Made by a program: the position numbers and the translations under genes | Origin: Hyphomicrobiales bacterium | GTDB taxonomy: Bacteria; Pseudomonadota; Alphaproteobacteria; Rhizobiales; JALURZ01 | Length of the DNA: 19,460 nt | Reading direction: 5' to 3' | Assembly: GCA_027058735.1 (NCBI GenBank) | Contig: JALURZ010000278.1 | Coordinates: forward strand, 1 to 19,460 | Shown here: piece by piece, positions 15,685 through 19,460 of the stretch | Layout: every line of letters begins with the position of its first letter | How positions within the stretch are numbered: the stretch's first letter is position 1 | The notes under the pieces: model-generated | Databases searched by the model: none | Seen by the model: only the letters and a program-made list of their open reading frames with translations | Told to the model about the DNA's origin: nothing

Positions 15685-16659
15685 ATGTACGATCTCATTG
15701 TTTCCATATTGTTCAATCCGCAGACGCTGATCGCGGTGTTTGTCGGTGTCGCCGCCTTTGCGACCATTGTCACGCTGGGGCTGCCGCTGCTTGAAGGCAA
15801 CAGGCTGGGCGCGCGCATGAAAAGTGTCGCCGCCGAACGCGAGGCCCTGCGCGCGCGCCATCTGGAACGCCTGCAGAAGGAAAAAAGCGGCGGCTCTTTG
15901 CGGCAAAACCCCAAGGCCTATATGTTGCAGGCGGTCAGGCAGCTCAATCTGCAAAAGCTGCTCGAAAGCGAGAACACGAAAGAAAGACTGTCGATGGCCG
16001 GGTTCCGCGGCCCGTCCGCGCTCATCAGCTTCTTGTTCATGCGCGCGATCCTGCCATTCGGTTTCATGGCGGCGGCGGCGTTCTACATCTATGGCGTCAA
16101 CGATCACGGGCTGGCGCCGCTGCTCAAGCTGCTTGTCGTTCTGGGCGCGGCCTATGTGGGTTTTTTCGCGCCGAATATTTTTGTTTCCAATCTCATTTCC
16201 CGGCGCCAGGACTCCATCAAGCGGGCCTTTCCCGATTCGCTCGATCTGTTGCTGATCTGCGTTGAATCCGGCATGTCCATCGAAGCCGCCTTCAAACGGG
16301 TGTCGGAGGAGATTGGCCAGCAGTCCATCGAAATGGCTGCGGAACTGAGCCTCACCAACGCGGAACTGTCCTATTTGCAGGAACGGCGCCAGGCCTATGA
16401 GAATCTCGGCCGGCGAACCGGACTGCCCGGGGTCAAGGCGGTCACGATGTCGCTTATCCAGTCGGAGCGTTACGGCACGCCGCTGGGACAGTCACTGCGT
16501 GTTCTGGCTCAGGAGAACCGGGATATGCGCATGATGGAGGCGGAGAAAAAGGCCGCCGGCCTGCCCCCGAAGCTGACCGTTCCGATGATCGTGTTTTTCC
16601 TGCCGGTCCTGTTTGTCGTCATTCTCGGCCCGGCGGTCATCAAGGTCCTGGCGCTCTAG
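15685..16659 (+). CDS. tadC: Inner-membrane platform protein TadC
   Basis: The product is 324 aa. It has an N-terminal helix (about 12-37), two helices near 110-167, a T2SSF domain (about 180-295: RAFPDSLDLLLICVESGMSI, then QSERYGTPLGQSLRVLAQEN) and a C-terminal helix MIVFFLPVLFVVILGPAVI. It partners TadB. The stop TAG lies inside CTAG (16656-16659), the outer edge of the 47-bp inverted-repeat element, so the last residues may be affected by that insertion. It is the last gene of the machinery unit; tadD, often next in tad loci, is absent here. Confidence 0.92.
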   Translation: MYDLIVSILFNPQTLIAVFVGVAAFATIVTLGLPLLEGNRLGARMKSVAAEREALRARHLERLQKEKSGGSLRQNPKAYMLQAVRQLNLQKLLESENTKERLSMAGFRGPSALISFLFMRAILPFGFMAAAAFYIYGVNDHGLAPLLKLLVVLGAAYVGFFAPNIFVSNLISRRQDSIKRAFPDSLDLLLICVESGMSIEAAFKRVSEEIGQQSIEMAAELSLTNAELSYLQERRQAYENLGRRTGLPGVKAVTMSLIQSERYGTPLGQSLRVLAQENRDMRMMEAEKKAAGLPPKLTVPMIVFFLPVLFVVILGPAVIKVLAL

Positions 16660-16819
16660 CCCCTTTCTTGTTTATACGGAACCATTTGACCGGATTTCCG
16701 CGCTTTCTGGACTTCGTTATGCCCCCCTTATGGTCAGGCAGACCATGGCGGGGAACATGCCTTGCCAGCAAACGCGGAAATCCGGTCAAATGGTTCCGTA
16801 TAAACAAGAAAGGGGCTAG
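16656..16819. repeat. MITE-like element: perfect 47-bp inverted repeat with 70-nt loop
   Basis: Arms 16656-16702 and 16773-16819 are exact reverse complements over 47 bp; pairing ends at 16703/16772. The outermost 4 bp are CTAG on both sides. Since CTAG is itself a palindrome, it could be a 4-bp target duplication around a 156-bp element (16660-16815). The loop holds a smaller hairpin, ATGGTC-AGGCA-GACCAT (16730-16746). There is no transposase. As RNA it would be a very stable stem directly after tadC, so it may also end the tad transcript. The source family is unknown; IS5-like elements, which use CTAG-type targets, are one option. Confidence 0.85.
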
Positions 16820-16933
16820 CTTTGCGCGTGCGGCCCGTGCGCGGCCTTGTGTTTTTGCTCCCCGCACTCTAATTGAAACCGGCCCCCGCGCGTTGCGCGG
16901 CCGGGCACGCTTTGGCAACAGGACGGCAGCGCC

Positions 16934-17971
16934 ATGACCTACAGAATCGCCATCGTTGGCGCCACGGGCAATGTGGGGCGCGAGATGCTCAATATTCTCG
17001 CCGAGCGCCGGTTCCCCGTTTCGGAAGTCGTTCCGATCGCCTCGCGCCGCTCGATCGGCGTCGAGGTGTCCTATGGGGATCAGACTCTCAAATGCAGGGA
17101 CATCGAGCAATTCGATTTTACCGGGGTCGATTTCTGCCTGTTGTCGGCGGGCTCGGATGTGGCGCGCGAGTGGGCGCCGAAAATCGGCAAGGCCGGCGCC
17201 ATCGTGATCGATAACTCCTCATGCTGGCGCTATGATTCCGGCGTGCCGCTCATTGTGCCGGAAGTCAATGCCGATGAGCTTGAGCGCTATATGAAGCAGA
17301 ACGGGCGGCGCAATATCATCGCCAATCCGAACTGCTCGACCGCCCAGCTGGTGGTCGCCCTGAAACCCCTTCACGACGCCGCCCGCATCGAGCGCGTGGT
17401 GGTGTCCACCTATCAGTCGGTTTCCGGCGCCGGCAAGGCGGCGATCGACGAACTGTGGGACCAGACGCGCGGTATTTTCGTGACCGATGCGCCGACGCCG
17501 GAGGTTTTTCCGGCCCAGATCGCATTCAACGTCATCCCCCAGATCGACACGTTCATGGAGGATGGCTCGACGCGCGAAGAGTGGAAGATGGTGGCCGAGA
17601 CCAAGAAGATTCTGGATCCCGATATCAGACTCACCGCGACCTGCGTGCGGGTGCCGGTATTTGTCGGCCATTCGGAAGCCGTCAACCTGTCGTTCGCGGA
17701 ACCGCTGAGCGTGGAAGACGCCCGCGAAATCCTGCGCGAGGCGCCCGGCTGCATGGTCATCGACAAGCATGAGGACGGCGGCTATATCACGCCGGTCGAT
17801 TGCGCCGGCGATTTCGCCACTTTCATCAGCCGCATCCGTGAGGATGCGACAATCGAAAACGGCCTCAATCTCTGGGTGGTGTCGGACAACCTGCGCAAGG
17901 GCGCGGCGCTGAACACGGTTCAGATCGCCGAAACGCTCATCAACCGGAATCTCGCGGGAGCGACGGCCTGA
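16934..17971 (+). CDS. asd: Aspartate-semialdehyde dehydrogenase
   Basis: The product is 345 aa, the full usual length. The N-terminal dinucleotide-binding motif GATGNVG is at 9-15. The catalytic Cys134 is in NPNCST and the likely catalytic His246 in VFVGHSEAV. It reduces aspartyl phosphate to aspartate semialdehyde with NADPH, the branch step to lysine/diaminopimelate, threonine and methionine. AGGA 10 nt upstream supports ATG 16934. It is a cytosolic housekeeping enzyme unrelated to the pilus genes and marks the right border. The inverted-repeat element separates it from tadC. A small GC hairpin (CCGCGC-gtt-GCGCGG, 16886-16900) lies just upstream; no clear promoter was found. Confidence 0.96.
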   Translation: MTYRIAIVGATGNVGREMLNILAERRFPVSEVVPIASRRSIGVEVSYGDQTLKCRDIEQFDFTGVDFCLLSAGSDVAREWAPKIGKAGAIVIDNSSCWRYDSGVPLIVPEVNADELERYMKQNGRRNIIANPNCSTAQLVVALKPLHDAARIERVVVSTYQSVSGAGKAAIDELWDQTRGIFVTDAPTPEVFPAQIAFNVIPQIDTFMEDGSTREEWKMVAETKKILDPDIRLTATCVRVPVFVGHSEAVNLSFAEPLSVEDAREILREAPGCMVIDKHEDGGYITPVDCAGDFATFISRIREDATIENGLNLWVVSDNLRKGAALNTVQIAETLINRNLAGATA

Positions 17972-18049
17972 CGGACCGGCACCACCGGCCAGCCGGCGGC
18001 ACCGGCGCCATATTCACGGGAGTGCGCGCGCAGGCCAGCGCCGCGCCGG

Positions 18050-18796
18050 TCAGTTCATGGCGCCAAACAGCTTGCTCAGCGGAATGGATACGCCGGCGCG
18101 GACCACGAAGACGTTTTCCATCTTGCCGAAATCCCCGACTTCGCCCGTTCCCGCAAGGTTGTTGAAGTCCTTCTTATCGCCAAAAAAGTAGTACAGGCCC
18201 TCGAGCCTCAGAATGGCGAAATCAAACGCGGCAAATTCCACCCCGCCGCCAACAACGCCGCCGGTATTGGAAAAATTCACGGTCTGCCCAAGGGGAACAT
18301 TTCCGTCGAGGCCAAAATATTCGCCGCTGTTGAACGCGACGCCGCCGGTGACAAACACCATGAGCGGGTCGAAGATCACGCCCAGTCGCGCGCGGATCGA
18401 CGCCAGCATATCAATCTCGGCCCGGATGAAGTCTTGCGGGGTTATGATCACATTTTCCTTGTCGTCCATGTCGCCGAACGTCAGGTCGCCTTCGATGCCG
18501 ATGAGGATGCCGCTATAGGGCGCGCCTGAGGCATTTGACTTGATGACGCGGTTGAACCCGACATGCACGCCGCCGATGAAACCGCCGGCGTTCAGCTTGC
18601 TCAAATCCGCGCCGCCGTCCGTGTTGTCGAATATGCCGCCAAAATTGGCGTCCCCATAGCCGAGGTTGCCGCCGAAATACAGTCCGTTCCAGCTTTCCGC
18701 ACCGCCGGTCTGCCCGGCGGCGGCCATGTCGGCGGATGCCATCAGGCCCAGAGCGGAAACCGCGGCAATCAGCGATGTCTTTGCTTGATGTCTCAT
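18050..18796 (-). CDS. Outer-membrane beta-barrel porin-like protein (Omp25/31-like)
   Basis: The product is 248 aa. A typical signal peptide (MRHQAKTSLIAAVSALGLMA, cleavage likely after ADMAAA) is followed by WNGLYFGGNLGYG, the opening strand of small rhizobial outer-membrane barrels. Alternating hydrophobic strands and Gly-rich turns continue to the end (GGFIGGVHVGFN, IEGDLTFGD, IRARLGVIFD, LRLEGLYYFFGDK). The protein ends in LFGAMN, not in the terminal aromatic usual for such barrels. AAAGG 10 nt upstream fits ATG 18796. It stands alone on the minus strand with its own promoter, facing asd tail to tail. Substrate or specific function is unknown. Confidence 0.8.
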   Translation of the reverse strand: MRHQAKTSLIAAVSALGLMASADMAAAGQTGGAESWNGLYFGGNLGYGDANFGGIFDNTDGGADLSKLNAGGFIGGVHVGFNRVIKSNASGAPYSGILIGIEGDLTFGDMDDKENVIITPQDFIRAEIDMLASIRARLGVIFDPLMVFVTGGVAFNSGEYFGLDGNVPLGQTVNFSNTGGVVGGGVEFAAFDFAILRLEGLYYFFGDKKDFNNLAGTGEVGDFGKMENVFVVRAGVSIPLSKLFGAMN

Positions 18797-18871
18797 TACA
18801 GGATGACCTTTCCCAATTTAGCCCAATTCAGCGTCTGTTGTGCCGCAGTCACATTTGCTAACAAGCCGAAA

Positions 18872-18900
18872 AAAATAAAATACGCCGCTTGTGGTGTCAA
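18872..18900 (-). promoter_or_regulatory. Sigma70-type promoter for the porin-like gene
   Basis: On the minus strand TTGACA (18900-18895), 17 nt, then TATTTT (18877-18872). The -35 is perfect and the -10 is 4/6 against TATAAT. It sits 75-105 nt before ATG 18796 in an AT-rich stretch, at a sensible distance. Confidence 0.55.
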
Positions 18901-19005
18901 ATTGTCGTTGGGTAGAATTTTCTTGATCGGAATACTGACGCGGGAACAGGAGACGCGCCCTTGAATGCCGGAATATAATATTGAGTTCAATGGCTTAGTC
19001 TCATA

Positions 19006-19025
19006 GTGGATATGCGTTTATCCAC
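19006..19025 (+). repeat. Inverted repeat 1 in leader of TPR gene
   Basis: GTGGATA-tgcgtt-TATCCAC is a perfect 7-bp palindromic pair with a 6-nt centre. It is either an operator or an RNA hairpin; sequence alone does not decide. Confidence 0.6.
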
Positions 19026-19032
19026 AATGGCG

Positions 19033-19052
19033 CTGTGATGGAAATATCACAG
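19033..19052 (+). repeat. Inverted repeat 2 in leader of TPR gene
   Basis: CTGTGAT-ggaaat-ATCACAG is a perfect 7-bp pair with a 6-nt centre, starting 7 nt after the first and of identical geometry. It resembles a CRP/FNR-type site but the TGTGA/TCACA spacing is 8, not 6. Confidence 0.6.
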
Positions 19053-19103
19053 TAGTGAAGAAAAACCGTGTACAACCTGAGATGAACGAGGAGTTGCTCT
19101 TGC

Positions 19104-19460
19104 ATGTCTGACAAACGCGTTCGACCGGCCGCACCGCACCGCGCCGGGCAAGGCGCCAATCGGGTGATGGAGGCGCGCAACGCGCTGGAGCAGGCCGAAC
19201 AGGCGCGCCGCCAGGGCAAACTGCTGCAGGCGGAGAAAATGTGCAAAGCCATCCTCGCCCGGTTCCCGGACTATGTCGCGGCGCTGCATACGATCGGGCT
19301 CGTCTATGCCGATGGCCACAAATACCGCGAGGCGCTGCCGTTTCTCATCCAGGCCAGCATGCTCAATCCCCACGATCATGCGGTGCTGACGATCCTGAGC
19401 GGCGTCTATCTGCGGCTGGGCGCGGGCCTGCTCCAGCGCCCGCAGCGCGGCGGTGCCCGC
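19104..19460 (+). CDS. TPR-repeat protein, N-terminal part (cut off by window)
   Basis: There are 119 codons, open to the window edge. After a basic, polar start (MSDKRVRPAAPHRAG) come helical TPR-like units: about residues 24-57 (ALEQAEQARRQGKLLQAEKM, then ILARFPDY) and 58-91 (AALHTIGLVYADGHKYREAL, then ASMLNPHDH), followed by the start of another (AVLTILSGVYLRLGA). There is no signal peptide. GAGGAG 10 nt before ATG 19104 supports the start. TPR proteins mediate protein contacts. A tad-locus TPR protein (TadD) is possible, but asd and the porin-like gene lie between, there is no lipoprotein signal, and the rest is unseen, so no function is assigned. Confidence 0.75.
   Translation, partial: MSDKRVRPAAPHRAGQGANRVMEARNALEQAEQARRQGKLLQAEKMCKAILARFPDYVAALHTIGLVYADGHKYREALPFLIQASMLNPHDHAVLTILSGVYLRLGAGLLQRPQRGGAR

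Larger units (their letters stand above)
18797..19103. other. Divergent intergenic region between porin-like gene and TPR gene
   Basis: These 307 bp contain no gene I can support. The left part holds a sigma70-like promoter for the porin-like gene. The right part holds a perfect TATAAT (18974-18979) with no good -35, then two successive 20-nt hairpins and the ribosome site (GAGGAG) of the TPR gene. Confidence 0.6.

Noticed and set aside
14596..16107. Long open frame on the minus strand opposite tadB/tadC, and similar ones at 3241-4584, 10041-11453 and 11482-12846
   Set aside because: Each lies opposite a well-recognised gene, has His/Arg/Gln-rich composition and no family resemblance. They are open by codon bias in GC-rich DNA.
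16656..16819. CRISPR array or attachment site
   Set aside because: There are only two copies, inverted and not direct, with no spacer series and no integrase or tRNA nearby.
16900..16915. Sigma54-type promoter upstream of asd (GGGCAC then GGCA)
   Set aside because: The GC element is followed by no TTGC at the correct spacing, and a sigma54 promoter for asd is not expected.
19034..19051. CRP-type binding site
   Set aside because: TGTGA and TCACA are separated by 8 nt; CRP needs 6. Kept only as an unassigned palindrome.

Overview
The window is GC-rich DNA from an alphaproteobacterium, possibly Hyphomicrobiales or a neighbouring order (the order is a guess). The evidence is a Caulobacter/rhizobium-type tad/cpa gene order (pilA, cpaA, cpaB, cpaC, cpaD, cpaE, cpaF, tadB, tadC), CtrA-like TTAA-N7-TTAA promoter boxes and an Omp25/31-like porin. 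Its core, about 1.8-16.7 kb, is a nearly complete locus for tight-adherence (Flp-type IVb) pili. Unrelated housekeeping genes flank it.

Layout. 1-1649 (minus): a thiamine-diphosphate enzyme of the acetolactate-synthase type, cut by the window edge just before its C-terminus. 1849-3061 (minus): two TadE-like minor pilins. 3062-3321: AT-rich divergent control region. 3322-6616 (plus): two tandem TadG paralogues with von Willebrand A domains. The first is intact; the second is broken by one in-frame amber codon. 6721-7221 (minus): a small exported protein with only the secretin N-terminal (pil_N) domain. 7222-7715: long control region carrying the strongest CtrA-like sites. 7716-7880: pilA, with its own terminator. 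8083-16659: cpaA, then cpaB-cpaC-cpaD-cpaE-cpaF-tadB-tadC, tightly packed and partly overlapping. 16656-16819: a perfect 47-bp inverted repeat around a 70-nt loop, MITE-like, placed on the tadC stop codon. 16934-17971: asd. 18050-18796 (minus): outer-membrane beta-barrel protein. 19104-19460: start of a TPR protein, cut by the window edge.

How it works together. PilA would be processed by CpaA, driven out by the CpaF ATPase with the TadB/TadC membrane platform, placed by CpaE, and passed through the CpaC secretin with CpaB and the lipoprotein CpaD. The TadE and TadG proteins are likely minor or tip components. Boxes of two T-rich half-sites spaced 11 bp lie ahead of several of these units (second tadG, pilA, cpaA, cpaB). 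This suggests shared control by CtrA, as known for Caulobacter pilA. The observations most worth checking are the amber-interrupted TadG copy, the 47-bp inverted-repeat element, the CtrA-like box series and the orphan pil_N protein.
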